Program-made: the position numbers and the translations under genes
DNA from: an uncultured Tenacibaculum sp.
GTDB lineage: Bacteria > Bacteroidota > Bacteroidia > Flavobacteriales > Flavobacteriaceae
Assembly: GCA_947497895.1 (NCBI GenBank)
Contig: CANMIL010000010.1
Location: forward strand, 124,001 to 188,000
Reading direction: 5' to 3'
DNA: 64,000 nt
Shown: piece after piece, positions 16,773 through 25,500 of the stretch
Position numbering within the stretch: position 1 is the stretch's first letter
Layout: every line of letters begins with the position of its first letter
The notes under the pieces: model-generated
The model's database searches: none
Told to the model about the DNA's origin: nothing
Seen by the model: only the letters and a program-made list of their open reading frames with translations

Positions 16773-19385
16773 ATGAAATCACAAGATATAAGAACTAAAT
16801 TCTTAGATTTTTTTAAGTCAAAACAACACGACATAGTTCCTTCGGCGCCAATGGTGTTAAAAAACGATCCAACATTGATGTTTACAAACTCAGGTATGGC
16901 TCCGTTTAAAGAGTTCTTCTTAGGTAACGCCGCCCCAAAAAACAATAGAATTTCTGACTCTCAAAAATGTTTACGTGTTTCTGGTAAGCACAACGATTTA
17001 GAAGAAGTTGGATATGATACATATCACCACACCATGTTCGAAATGCTTGGAAACTGGAGTTTTGGTGATTACTTTAAGAAAGAAGCGATTGCTTGGGCAT
17101 GGGAACTTCTGACTGAAGTTTATAAAATTGACAAGAACATTTTGTACGTTACCGTTTTTGAAGGAGATGAAAAAGACGGTACGAAGATGGATCAAGAAGC
17201 CTATGATTTCTGGAAAGCTATTATTCCAGAGGATCGTATTTTAATGGGTAATAAAAAAGATAATTTCTGGGAAATGGGAGAGCAAGGTCCTTGTGGTCCA
17301 TGTTCGGAAATTCATGTAGATATTAGATCTGAGGAAGAGAAGGCCAAAGTTGATGGAAAATCATTGGTAAATGAAGATCATCCACAGGTTGTTGAAATTT
17401 GGAACCTAGTATTTATGCAATACAATCGTAAAGCTGATGGTTCTTTAGAAGAGCTTCCTTCAAAACATATTGATACAGGAATGGGATTTGAGCGTTTATG
17501 TATGGTATTGCAAAATGTTCAATCTAATTACGATACTGATGTTTTTACTCCTTTAATTAGAGAAATAGAAACTATTACTGGAGTTTCTTATGGTAAAGAT
17601 GAAAAGGTTGATGTAGCAATTCGTGTGATCGCGGATCATGTTAGAGCTGTTTCTTTTGCTATTGCTGATGGACAATTACCAAGTAATAATGGAGCTGGAT
17701 ATGTTATCAGAAGAATTTTAAGAAGAGCCATTCGTTATGGATTTACTTTCTTAAACAAAAAAGAAGCTTTCATTTATAAATTGGTAGAAACGTTATCTCA
17801 TCAAATGGGAGATGCTTTTCCTGAGATTAAAAAGCAAAGTACTTTAGTTCATAATGTAATTAAGGAAGAAGAGCAATCATTCTTGAGAACTTTAGATCAA
17901 GGATTATTGTTGTTAGATAGAGTTATTGAAACTACAGAAGGTAAAACGGTATCAGGTAAGAAAGCATTCGAATTATACGATACTTTTGGTTTCCCGTCAG
18001 ACTTAACAGAATTGATCGCTAGAGAAAAAGGGTTCGATGTAGATGTTGAAAGTTTTAATGCGGAATTAAAGAAGCAAAAAGATCGTTCAAGAGCAGCTTC
18101 AGCTAGTGAAACTGGAGATTGGGTTGTTTTAAGAGAAGATGACGTAGAGGAGTTTGTTGGTTACGACACCTTAACTTCGAATGTAAAGATTACTCGTTAC
18201 AGAAAGGTTACTACAAAGAAGGATGGAGATCAATACCAATTAGTATTTAATCTAACACCATTTTATCCAGAAGGAGGAGGACAAGTTGGAGATAAAGGTG
18301 CTTTAGAAACTAGTAATGGTGATGTAATTTATATCACTGACACCAAAAAAGAAAATAACGTAATTATACACTTTACTAAAAATCTTCCTAAAGACTTAAA
18401 CGAGACTTTTAAGGCGGTAGTAAATGATGAATTTAGAAGATTATCTGCAAGTAACCACTCGGCTACTCACCTATTACACCAAGCATTACGTGCTGTTTTA
18501 GGAGATCATGTTGAGCAAAAAGGTTCGTTAGTTAATCCTAAATATTTACGTTTTGACTTCTCTCACTTTTCTAAAGTAGATAAAGATCAGTTGCAAGAGA
18601 TTGAAGAGTTTGTAAACGCACGTATTCGTGAGAATCTTTCTTTAGAGGAAAAAAGAGGTATTCCTATGGAGCAAGCCATCGAAGAAGGAGCTATTGCTTT
18701 GTTCGGTGAAAAGTATGGAGATAGTGTTCGTACAATTCGTTTTGGAAAATCGATGGAATTATGTGGAGGAACACATGTGCAACAAACTGGTGATATTTGG
18801 TATTTCAAAATTAAATCTGAGGGAGCCGTTGCGGCTGGAATTAGAAGAATTGAGGCCATTACAAATGTTGCGGTTGGAGATTACTTCGAAGATGTAGAAC
18901 GTACTTATAACGATATAAAACAACAATTAAAAAATCCGAAAGACATTGTAAAATCAATTAGCTCTTTACAGGATGAAAACACCAGCCTTAAAAAACAAAT
19001 TGAACAACTTTTAAAGGACAAAGCGAAAAATTTAAAAGGTGATATTAAAAATCAATTGAAAGAAGTTAACGGAGTTCAATTCTTAGCTACTCAAGTTGAT
19101 TTAGATCCTAACGGAATTAAAACCTTATCTTTTGAATTGGGTGGAGAAATGGATAATTTATTCTTGTTATTTGCTACCGCTCCTTCAAAAGAAAAAGCCA
19201 TGTTGACTTGCTACATCTCTAAAGATTTAGCTAACGATCGTGGTTATGACGCTGGTAAAGTTGTTAGAGAATTAGGAAAACTGATCCATGGTGGTGGAGG
19301 TGGACAAAACTTCTTTGCTACAGCAGGAGGTAAAAACCCAGGAGGAATTCCTAAAGCATTAGAAAAAGCAGTTGAATACCTTTAA
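16773..19385 (+). CDS. alaS: Alanyl-tRNA synthetase
   Basis: 870 residues from the ATG at 16773; an ATG at 16761 would add only MGSG. It charges tRNA-Ala in the cytoplasm. The start MKSQDIRTKFLDFF is the usual AlaRS N terminus, and the class II aminoacylation domain covers about 1-450 (LMFTNSGMAPFKEFF, then GRKHNDLEEVG-like CLRVSGKHNDLE). The editing domain has its zinc ligands HSATHLLH (H-x3-H) and CGGTH (C-x3-H), and the C-Ala domain ends with GKLIHGGGGGQNFFATAGG. Length and domain order are normal. It diverges from the M23 operon and ends at a strong terminator. Confidence 0.98.
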   Translation: MKSQDIRTKFLDFFKSKQHDIVPSAPMVLKNDPTLMFTNSGMAPFKEFFLGNAAPKNNRISDSQKCLRVSGKHNDLEEVGYDTYHHTMFEMLGNWSFGDYFKKEAIAWAWELLTEVYKIDKNILYVTVFEGDEKDGTKMDQEAYDFWKAIIPEDRILMGNKKDNFWEMGEQGPCGPCSEIHVDIRSEEEKAKVDGKSLVNEDHPQVVEIWNLVFMQYNRKADGSLEELPSKHIDTGMGFERLCMVLQNVQSNYDTDVFTPLIREIETITGVSYGKDEKVDVAIRVIADHVRAVSFAIADGQLPSNNGAGYVIRRILRRAIRYGFTFLNKKEAFIYKLVETLSHQMGDAFPEIKKQSTLVHNVIKEEEQSFLRTLDQGLLLLDRVIETTEGKTVSGKKAFELYDTFGFPSDLTELIAREKGFDVDVESFNAELKKQKDRSRAASASETGDWVVLREDDVEEFVGYDTLTSNVKITRYRKVTTKKDGDQYQLVFNLTPFYPEGGGQVGDKGALETSNGDVIYITDTKKENNVIIHFTKNLPKDLNETFKAVVNDEFRRLSASNHSATHLLHQALRAVLGDHVEQKGSLVNPKYLRFDFSHFSKVDKDQLQEIEEFVNARIRENLSLEEKRGIPMEQAIEEGAIALFGEKYGDSVRTIRFGKSMELCGGTHVQQTGDIWYFKIKSEGAVAAGIRRIEAITNVAVGDYFEDVERTYNDIKQQLKNPKDIVKSISSLQDENTSLKKQIEQLLKDKAKNLKGDIKNQLKEVNGVQFLATQVDLDPNGIKTLSFELGGEMDNLFLLFATAPSKEKAMLTCYISKDLANDRGYDAGKVVRELGKLIHGGGGGQNFFATAGGKNPGGIPKALEKAVEYL

Positions 19386-19408
19386 AAAGAGATTCAAATT
19401 AGATATAC

Positions 19409-19446
19409 AAAAAGGTTCAAAGAATTATTCTTTGAACCTTTTTTAT
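19409..19446 (+). terminator. Intrinsic terminator after alaS
   Basis: A long perfect stem AAAGGTTCAAAGAA / TTCTTTGAACCTTT with a very short loop, followed by a T run, 25-60 bp after the alaS stop. Confidence 0.9.
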
Positions 19447-19465
19447 ATTTGTAAAAAATTGCATT

Positions 19466-20155
19466 ATGGATGAAGATTTAAAAAGCACTATCGAGGAAGC
19501 GAAGTCGGATTTTAAAAACTACCTCATTAATATTAAAAAGAGTTGGAGAAAAATACTTAGCTCTATTTTTTCATTAATACTTTACACTTCAATTATTTAC
19601 TCTAATGAACTTTTTGGATTAGATTTTAGGGAGTATATAAATAGAATTCCAAGTGAATATTTTACTATATTTCTCTCTGTTATTCTTGTCTTATCTATTT
19701 TCCAACCATTCTTTAAAAAGAGGAAGATTGACGACAACAATATTTTGAATCTGTCAAGTCAAAATGACTATGCCCGTTTAGATTCAGGTATTGGAATTTC
19801 AACATTATTTTTTACAGGGTTTCTTATTTATATTTATTTCTTCGGGCTTCCTGATACAAATCCATTATTAATTGCATCAATAATGTTGTTTTTGACCATT
19901 CATGGTGGTAAAGTAAAAAAAACGGCTTTCTTTAAAAAAAAGGGCAGCTTTCTTTTTTATGAAAACGAAAAAGAGAAAAGGCGTTTTGTATTATTTGATA
20001 TCGAACTTATCGTCATTTTCAAAAATCAGATAGTGCTAAACTACCAGAATAAAGAGCATTTGATTGCTTTTTTAGAACTCAAGGAAAAAGATTTAGACGA
20101 TATTATTTATTGGTTTAAAAAGCAACTACCACATAGTGTGGTAATAAAAAAATAG
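19466..20155 (+). CDS. Hypothetical membrane protein, 229 aa
   Basis: Not recognised. The N-terminal 30 residues are charged and helical. About four hydrophobic segments follow (roughly 31-48, 64-82, 110-127, 132-148), and then a basic, soluble C-terminal domain of about 75 residues beginning at KVKKTAFFKKKGSFLFY and including strands (RRFVLFDIELIVIFKN, then QIVLNYQNKEHLIAF). The C-terminal part has the alternating pattern of a PH-like or bPH-type beta domain, but this is only a resemblance. It starts 20 bp after the alaS terminator and is followed at 27 bp by another unknown gene, so the two may form a unit with the GSCFA gene. Confidence 0.65.
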   Translation: MDEDLKSTIEEAKSDFKNYLINIKKSWRKILSSIFSLILYTSIIYSNELFGLDFREYINRIPSEYFTIFLSVILVLSIFQPFFKKRKIDDNNILNLSSQNDYARLDSGIGISTLFFTGFLIYIYFFGLPDTNPLLIASIMLFLTIHGGKVKKTAFFKKKGSFLFYENEKEKRRFVLFDIELIVIFKNQIVLNYQNKEHLIAFLELKEKDLDDIIYWFKKQLPHSVVIKK

Positions 20156-20182
20156 GATAATCGCAAAAGTAAACTGTAAAAC

Positions 20183-20653
20183 ATGGAGTATACAATTAAG
20201 AGTTCGAGAAACGATAGGTTAACTGCTACCTATAAAAACTCGGTTGTTTTACACAGTAAATATCATTGGAAGTTATTAAAGAAAAATTTCATTGAAATTT
20301 ACAATTATCAAAATGAATGTGTCTTAACATTGAAAGATCATGGGATACTCACAAACGACTTTGAAATCGACTACTTCAATTCTTCCTATTACAATGAAAA
20401 ACCATTATTATTTGGTGGACATCGTAATCTTGAACTACCTTGTAAAAATTGCTTGAGAATTGAAACACTTATATTTCCCTTCGGTAGGTTTAAAATCTAT
20501 TTCAATAATGAAATAATTGCCCATGGAAAATCTAAATTGTTTAGCATAGGTATTAATACGACTATAAACTTCACCACAAAAAACGAATATTTAATCAACT
20601 ATTCGTTAATTTTACTATTGATAAAGTTTACCATTTCTCATAACAACGAATAG
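20183..20653 (+). CDS. Hypothetical protein, 156 aa
   Basis: Not recognised. It has no signal peptide. The sequence is strand-rich (YTIKSSRNDRLTATYKNSVV, then HSKYHWKLLKKNFIEIYN) with many aromatic residues, three cysteines and a hydrophobic C-terminal segment (YLINYSLILLLIKFTI). The stretch YHWKLLKKNFIEIYNYQNEC followed by LTLKD resembles the repeated-strand layout of lipid-associated LURP/tubby-like folds, but I would not assign it. It follows the 229-aa membrane protein gene by 27 bp and precedes the GSCFA gene by 11 bp, so all three are probably co-transcribed. Confidence 0.6.
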   Translation: MEYTIKSSRNDRLTATYKNSVVLHSKYHWKLLKKNFIEIYNYQNECVLTLKDHGILTNDFEIDYFNSSYYNEKPLLFGGHRNLELPCKNCLRIETLIFPFGRFKIYFNNEIIAHGKSKLFSIGINTTINFTTKNEYLINYSLILLLIKFTISHNNE

Positions 20654-20664
20654 CTTTTAAGTTT

Positions 20665-21615
20665 ATGATACTACAAACACGAATACCTTTAAAACAGCAA
20701 CAGTACAATCCAATTAATTATCAATCAAAAATACTATTGCTCGGTTCGTGCTTCTCGGAAAACATTAGCAACAATCTCTCTTATTATAAATTTCAAACTG
20801 TTCAAAATCCTTTTGGTATTTTATTTCAACCCAAGGCTATCGAACGACTTGTACTTAATTCAATAAATGAAAAGAAATACTTAGAAAATGAGCTGTTTCT
20901 TCATAATGAGCAATGGCATTCTTTTGATACTCATTCTTTACTAAGCTCTTCATCAAAAGAGCTAGTTATTAAGAATTTAAACCAAGCTATTTCTTTAACC
21001 CATGGCACTTTAAAAGATACTTCTCATGTTATTATTACTCTCGGGACAGCATGGGTATATCGATATATTGAGGATGATCAATTGGTAGCGAATTGCCATA
21101 AGGTTCCTCAAAAAAAATTCTTGAAAGAAATTTTATCTATAAACGATATTACTGAAAGTTTAGATGCACTTGTTTCTTTAATAAGATCGGTAAAACATGA
21201 TGCTTCGATTATTTTTACTGTATCTCCTGTTAGACATTTAAAAGATGGTTTTGTGGAGAATCAACGAAGTAAATCGCATTTAAATGCGGCAATTCATGAA
21301 GTTGTTAACGAAAGAAAGAACATCCATTATTTCCCTTCTTATGAAATTATGATGGATGAGCTCAGAGATTACCGCTTTTATAAGGAAGACATGATACATC
21401 CTAACAAAGTTGCCATCAATTATATATGGGAACGTTTTAAAAGTGTATGGATTTCTGAAGATACTGAATCCACTATGAAAACTGTTGATACTATTCAAAA
21501 AGGGTTATCACACAGACCTTTTAATCCTAATTCGGAAGAACATAAAGCCTTTTTAAAGAAGCTAGAACAAAAAGTAAAATTACTTCAAGAAAAGCTTCCT
21601 CATATTTCATTTTAG
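20665..21615 (+). CDS. GSCFA domain-containing protein
   Basis: 316 residues, cytoplasmic. The naming motif is present as ILLLGSCFSENI at about residues 24-35, followed by the conserved FQTVQNPFGILFQP block and later TLGTAWVY and TVSPVRHLKDG. GSCFA proteins are SGNH/GDSL-like: the GSCF serine would be the nucleophile and the conserved D-x-x-H near the C terminus (here DMIHPN) the acid-base pair. Some related domains in polysaccharide loci act as O-acyl esterases or transferases, but the substrate of this family is not known. It is the last gene of a three-gene run after alaS. Confidence 0.92.
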   Translation: MILQTRIPLKQQQYNPINYQSKILLLGSCFSENISNNLSYYKFQTVQNPFGILFQPKAIERLVLNSINEKKYLENELFLHNEQWHSFDTHSLLSSSSKELVIKNLNQAISLTHGTLKDTSHVIITLGTAWVYRYIEDDQLVANCHKVPQKKFLKEILSINDITESLDALVSLIRSVKHDASIIFTVSPVRHLKDGFVENQRSKSHLNAAIHEVVNERKNIHYFPSYEIMMDELRDYRFYKEDMIHPNKVAINYIWERFKSVWISEDTESTMKTVDTIQKGLSHRPFNPNSEEHKAFLKKLEQKVKLLQEKLPHISF

Positions 21616-21753
21616 AAAAGAACAAAATACCTATTAAATAGATAACGTTGTTGTGAAACCATAACATTAGTCAGAATTTTAGGGAATTCTAGTATCTCCT
21701 ATAAATCAATCTATTTAAATATCACTCAACACCATATTAAAAATGTTAAATAA

Positions 21754-21784
21754 TTGACATTTCAACCTCCATTCATTATCTTGA
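21754..21784 (+). promoter_or_regulatory. Candidate promoter of the double-glycine peptide gene
   Basis: TTG at 21754-21756, 20 bp spacing, then TATCTTGA at 21777-21784 (consensus TAnnTTTG with one mismatch), 38 bp before the ATG at 21822. This suggests the peptide gene is transcribed on its own. Confidence 0.5.
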
Positions 21785-21821
21785 CCTTAGTTATATTTAA
21801 CCAATCTAAATTTAAACTACT

Positions 21822-22031
21822 ATGCTTAAAAACATTTTAAAAAGTACAAATGCTAAAGAACTGTCATCAAAAGAATTAAAACAAATTAACGGCGGACATT
21901 CTCACTCTACTCATTGTGACTATGATGGACAAGATTGTACTGTCTTTTTTGACAATATCTTTGGAAAGTATCAAGAACCAGGTTTATGCACATTCAATGG
22001 TGCTGGATTTGTTTGCATTCCTCAATTTTAA
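21822..22031 (+). CDS. Small secreted peptide precursor with double-glycine leader
   Basis: 69 residues. The first 25, MLKNILKSTNAKELSSKELK followed by QINGG, form a classic double-glycine leader: an L-S-x-x-E-L-x-x-I-x-GG pattern as recognised by C39 peptidase ABC exporters. The predicted 44-residue product starts HSHSTHC and carries four cysteines (C32, C39, C56, C65), so two disulfides or thioether modifications are possible. Bacteroidota have many such bacteriocin-like or class I lanthipeptide-like precursors. No maturation enzyme, C39 transporter or immunity gene is nearby, so it is an orphan. It has its own promoter-like sequence and terminator. Confidence 0.8.
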   Translation: MLKNILKSTNAKELSSKELKQINGGHSHSTHCDYDGQDCTVFFDNIFGKYQEPGLCTFNGAGFVCIPQF

Positions 22032-22048
22032 GAATCTTAAATAAAAAA

Positions 22049-22086
22049 AGGTCGTATGAACTCAATCAGACGACCTTATATTTTTG
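22049..22086. terminator. Bidirectional intrinsic terminator
   Basis: AAGGTCGT / ACGACCTT stem with a longer loop. It gives an A/T-rich tail on the plus strand (ATATTTTT) and a run of seven T on the minus strand. It separates the peptide gene (+) from the rhodanese gene (-). Confidence 0.8.
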
Positions 22087-22098
22087 TACTACGTTTTA

Positions 22099-22407
22099 TT
22101 ATAAATGTTGATCTACATTTTGCCAAGGACCTCCATTAATAATATCTACTCCTTGAGCACTTAAAAAATCAGTAGCCTGCCCACTTCTTGCTCCACTTCT
22201 ACACACAGCAATTACTGGTTTATTCCATGATTTAATTTCTTCTACATTCTGAGGAATTGTATCCAAAACGATATGCTTCGCTCCTTCTGAATGTCCTTCA
22301 TTCCATTCTGGAATTGTTCTAACATCCAAAACAACAGCTCCTTTTTCTAAATATTCTTTAATTTCGTTACTCATATTTTTCTTTCTAAATAAGTTAAATA
22401 ATCCCAT
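22099..22407 (-). CDS. Rhodanese-like domain protein
   Basis: 102 residues forming a single rhodanese domain: VVLDVRTIPEWNEGHSEGA, then PVIAVCRSGARSGQAT with the active-site cysteine C69 in the loop CRSGARS. This is the short single-domain type that transfers sulfur or handles persulfides, with no membrane or signal segment. It starts 1 bp after the aromatic amino acid hydroxylase stop codon, so the two genes are translationally linked. A functional link to the hydroxylase is not obvious. Confidence 0.93.
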   Translation of the reverse strand: MGLFNLFRKKNMSNEIKEYLEKGAVVLDVRTIPEWNEGHSEGAKHIVLDTIPQNVEEIKSWNKPVIAVCRSGARSGQATDFLSAQGVDIINGGPWQNVDQHL

Positions 22408-22408
22408 C

Positions 22409-24166
22409 CTAGGCTTGTTGGAAATTTTCCAGCAAATTTAAGCCGTTTTCAATTAATGTTTGGTAGCTTTTGTTACTTTTTAATATTTCGAGATAGGCAG
22501 ACAATTCTATTTTAATAGTATAATCTTTCTCCAAAGCCAACTCTAACAATTCCAACGGCAACAACCAATCGTTTTTATATTCCGACTTTAATCGGTTAAA
22601 AATAGTTTGAAGTTTACTCTCTGAAACCGTATTATTCTCTCTCATTTCTCTAACTCTTTCGTATAAAGCATACAATTCTTTATCTGAATCAGAGTACTGA
22701 ATTTTATGAGTTTTTGTTTCAGAAACCTGCCCTAAATCTCCAAAAGAATTCACATCTGCGGGTCCTGCATATGCTGAAACCACCTCAACACCTACCGCCA
22801 TATCGTAAATTCCCCAATCTGGATGAAATAATACCGTTTCACCATGTGTCACGGTACAATTCTTAAATGATATCAATAAAATCTTACCTCTTAAATCTCT
22901 AGTTCCAGTAATTACTTCTCCTTCCACTTTGATATTTCCTTCAAACTCAAGAGTTACCTTTTTCCCTTCGTAAATACCATAAGCCTCTAAATCTCTTGGA
23001 CTCATATTTTCGATAGGGATATTAATACCTCTTAGCTTTCCAATTGGGCTACCAAAGCCTTCAGCATGATAATTAATACCATGACCAATTAATTCTTTGT
23101 CTCTATTAGATAAAGCTGTAGGCCCTGTAGTTTGTATATATATTGGACGGTTCTTATCATCAGAAATTACATTACTAAATGTTCCTGAAATTTGAATCCC
23201 TGTACTCAACTCAATAGTTCCTAAATTTTTCGAATCGATTAACTTCTCAACACCTTTCAATCCACCACTACGAATTCCCATTTTGTTAGCAAACTGCTCT
23301 AACACTAAACTTAAATGTGCAAAATCTGGTGTTACAAATAATTGAGGTTGTGGTTTTGTTATATCGAAGCTTACATCTGCTGCATCTATAGTATATGGAA
23401 GCTTTTTAACTTGATCTTGCATACACCATTTACTTTCTCCTATTGAAGATAGTAATCCTGCACCGTAAATTTTAGGATCTTCTACTGTTCCAATTAATCC
23501 ATACTCAACAGTCCACCAATGTAAATTACGAATTTTAGCCATTTCAGAAAGCTCTCCAAGGTTATTCTGTAACCACTCTACTTTTTCCTGGGCTTCATTA
23601 ATTTCTTTGGTGGTAGAATTTGGATTCTCTTTTAAAATTGACAATAAACGAATTGCTTCGTACATCTCATAATCCTTAGCTGACGATATCGCCTTCGCTC
23701 CTATTTCTCCGAATCTTCTCAAATACTCAGCATATTCTGGATTCGCGATAATTGGAGCATGTCCAGCGGCTTCATGAATAATATCAGGTGCTGGTGTGTA
23801 TTCAATATGATCTATTGTTCTCATATCGGAAGCAATCACTAAAACGTTGTAGGCCTGAAACTCCATAAAAGCATTTGGAGGTATAAAACCATCAACAGAA
23901 ACTGCCGCCCATCCGATCTCTTTTAGAATTCGATTCATCCCAGCCATATGAGGGATACTCTCTACAGAAATTCCAGTTTTTTCAAGTCCGCTGACATAAG
24001 AATTATGCGCAACTCTACTCAAATAATCTACATTCATTCTCATCACATAACGCCAAACAGACTGGTTCTGAGCTGTATATTCATCATAAGGTTGCCGAAC
24101 TATAAATTTATGCAAATGTTTAGGTAACTTCTCGGTTACCTCGTTCAATTCAAAGTGAGTACTCAT
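22409..24166 (-). CDS. Aromatic amino acid hydroxylase (phenylalanine 4-monooxygenase type) with long C-terminal extension
   Basis: 585 residues. The first 300 or so are a pterin-dependent aromatic amino acid hydroxylase: the iron ligands are H131 and H136 in IIHEAAGHAP and E221 in WWTVEYGLIG. This enzyme class hydroxylates Phe, Tyr or Trp using tetrahydropterin and O2 in the cytoplasm. Residues from about 310 to 585 are an extra C-terminal region (with VLFHPDWGIYDMAVGVEVVS and AYAGPADVNSFGDLG) not found in the short bacterial PhhA; there is no ACT domain. Long forms like this occur in Bacteroidota. Preferred substrate cannot be read from sequence. It is followed by a rhodanese gene after 1 bp; a divergent M48 peptidase gene lies 113 bp upstream. 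Confidence 0.92.
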   Translation of the reverse strand: MSTHFELNEVTEKLPKHLHKFIVRQPYDEYTAQNQSVWRYVMRMNVDYLSRVAHNSYVSGLEKTGISVESIPHMAGMNRILKEIGWAAVSVDGFIPPNAFMEFQAYNVLVIASDMRTIDHIEYTPAPDIIHEAAGHAPIIANPEYAEYLRRFGEIGAKAISSAKDYEMYEAIRLLSILKENPNSTTKEINEAQEKVEWLQNNLGELSEMAKIRNLHWWTVEYGLIGTVEDPKIYGAGLLSSIGESKWCMQDQVKKLPYTIDAADVSFDITKPQPQLFVTPDFAHLSLVLEQFANKMGIRSGGLKGVEKLIDSKNLGTIELSTGIQISGTFSNVISDDKNRPIYIQTTGPTALSNRDKELIGHGINYHAEGFGSPIGKLRGINIPIENMSPRDLEAYGIYEGKKVTLEFEGNIKVEGEVITGTRDLRGKILLISFKNCTVTHGETVLFHPDWGIYDMAVGVEVVSAYAGPADVNSFGDLGQVSETKTHKIQYSDSDKELYALYERVREMRENNTVSESKLQTIFNRLKSEYKNDWLLPLELLELALEKDYTIKIELSAYLEILKSNKSYQTLIENGLNLLENFQQA

Positions 24167-24223
24167 ATATAGCTATTTAAACTTCGTAAAGTTAAGTTTT
24201 TTAAGTTTCACAAAAAATTGATA

Positions 24224-24254
24224 TTCGTTAAAAAAACTATATTTCGTATCTTTA
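24224..24254 (+). promoter_or_regulatory. Candidate promoter of the M48 peptidase gene
   Basis: TTCG at 24224-24227, then 19 bp, then TATCTTTA at 24247-24254, close to TTTG-N19-TAnnTTTG; the ATG follows 25 bp downstream. Confidence 0.5.
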
Positions 24255-24279
24255 AATTCATACAAAAAATCAAAACAAA

Positions 24280-25059
24280 ATGAGACGAGGTGGATTAAAA
24301 ACGCGATTGTTAATAGGGCTAGTGATAGTAGCCTTTGCCTATTTGCGAAAATGTAGTCAACAAAGTGAAAACCCATACACAGGAAAAACCCAATCAATAA
24401 GTTTGTCTCCAAAGCAAGAAATTGCTATTGGTTTGCAACAAGCCCCTTCAATGACACAACAGCATGGCGGACTATATCCGAATGAAAGATATCAAGAAAT
24501 TGTTGATAACATTGGTCATAGATTAGTTAATAACACCATAGCTAAACAATCTGGTTATCAATACGATTTCCATTTACTAAGAGATGAAAGAGCTATTAAT
24601 GCTTTTGCCTTACCGGGAGGTCAAATTTTTATCACCTATGCCTTGTTTTCAAGATTAACGGATGACAATGGCCGACTGAATGAAAATATGCTTGCAGGTG
24701 TTTTAGGCCATGAAATTGGTCATGTACTGGGTAAACATTCAAATGAACGAATCACAGAAGCTAATTTTTGGAAACTCCTTACTATGGGAGCCTCAGTAGG
24801 CGCTGATTTAGGATCATTAGCCAATAGTATCGGACAACAAACCTTATTAAAAAACGGTAGAGGAGACGAATTAGAAAGTGATGAGCTAGGAGTTCGCTTA
24901 ATGATAGAAGCTGGATATAATCCGAATTATTTAATTAATGTAATGGAAATACTAAAAGCTGCCGCTGGACCAAATAGAGTTCCTGAATTTCAAAGTACAC
25001 ACCCTGATCCAGAGAATAGAATTGAGAAAATTCAAGAAGCTATTAGAAAATATAAATAA
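24280..25059 (+). CDS. M48 family metallopeptidase
   Basis: 259 residues. An N-terminal hydrophobic helix (about 9-23) is followed by a cysteine (YLRKC, C25); it may act as a signal anchor or, less typically, a lipoprotein signal. The catalytic zinc motif is HEIGH (H144, E145, H148) and the third ligand is E197 in DELESDELG. The family pattern NAFALPGGQIFI lies at about 107-118. Such Oma1/LoiP/BepA-like proteases work in the periplasm on misfolded or outer-membrane proteins. It is monocistronic, with a promoter-like element upstream and a very strong terminator downstream. Confidence 0.93.
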   Translation: MRRGGLKTRLLIGLVIVAFAYLRKCSQQSENPYTGKTQSISLSPKQEIAIGLQQAPSMTQQHGGLYPNERYQEIVDNIGHRLVNNTIAKQSGYQYDFHLLRDERAINAFALPGGQIFITYALFSRLTDDNGRLNENMLAGVLGHEIGHVLGKHSNERITEANFWKLLTMGASVGADLGSLANSIGQQTLLKNGRGDELESDELGVRLMIEAGYNPNYLINVMEILKAAAGPNRVPEFQSTHPDPENRIEKIQEAIRKYK

Positions 25060-25061
25060 GT

Positions 25062-25106
25062 TTAATTAAAAAAACAGAACATTCACTGTTCTGTTTTTTT
25101 AATTAA
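25062..25106. terminator. Bidirectional intrinsic terminator with 19-bp perfect arms
   Basis: The arms at 25062-25080 and 25088-25106 are perfect inverted repeats around a 7-base loop, with A7/T7 runs at the base, so it works in both directions. It serves the M48 gene (+) and overlaps the last codons of the DCC gene (-). Confidence 0.92.
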
Positions 25107-25479
25107 TAAATTTCTTTAATAAATCTTTCGAAGGTAACATACAGCTTTTTCTCTTTCCAAAGAGCATATATCTTTTAGAAGATATTAACCTGTAAAAAAA
25201 ATCTCTAATAGGAATAGGTATAATTAAGAATATCTTTAACCACCTGTACCCATTCAATTCTTTTAATATTCTTAATACGGCGGTTGACCTGACATATTCT
25301 GTTTCATTATCAACAAGAATAATAGTTGATAAATCATTTACGAATTCGCTTTTCAGCCTTTTAGCGTAATCAGATTGTAATGGTGCAAACACGAATTTAT
25401 TTTCTTTATCCCTTTCAATTATAAAAGAGACCGTACTGTTGCACAAATTACATACCCCATCAAACAATATAACTTTCAT
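25099..25479 (-). CDS. DCC family (DUF393) thiol-disulfide oxidoreductase-like protein
   Basis: 126 residues. It opens with VILFDGVCNLCNSTVSFIIE, which contains the DxxCxxC signature of the DCC family, followed by ERDKENKFVFAPLQSD. The two cysteines (C10, C13) resemble a thioredoxin-type redox pair, and the family is predicted to be thiol oxidoreductases, not proven biochemically. It is the third gene of a leftward set: 209-aa unknown, HTTM protein, DCC protein. DCC and HTTM genes are frequent neighbours or fusions, so the pair probably acts together at the membrane. The gene end overlaps the bidirectional terminator. Confidence 0.88.
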   Translation of the reverse strand: MKVILFDGVCNLCNSTVSFIIERDKENKFVFAPLQSDYAKRLKSEFVNDLSTIILVDNETEYVRSTAVLRILKELNGYRWLKIFLIIPIPIRDFFYRLISSKRYMLFGKRKSCMLPSKDLLKKFIN

Positions 25480-25500
25480 CGAGTTTACTTTTATTTCTTT

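Noticed and set aside
18694..18897. 67-codon plus-strand frame inside alaS
   Set aside because: Lies wholly within the conserved editing domain of alaS in another frame; no independent evidence.
24173..24412. Minus-strand 79-codon frame between the hydroxylase and M48 genes
   Set aside because: It overlaps the coding start of the M48 gene and the divergent promoter region, and its translation has no family features.
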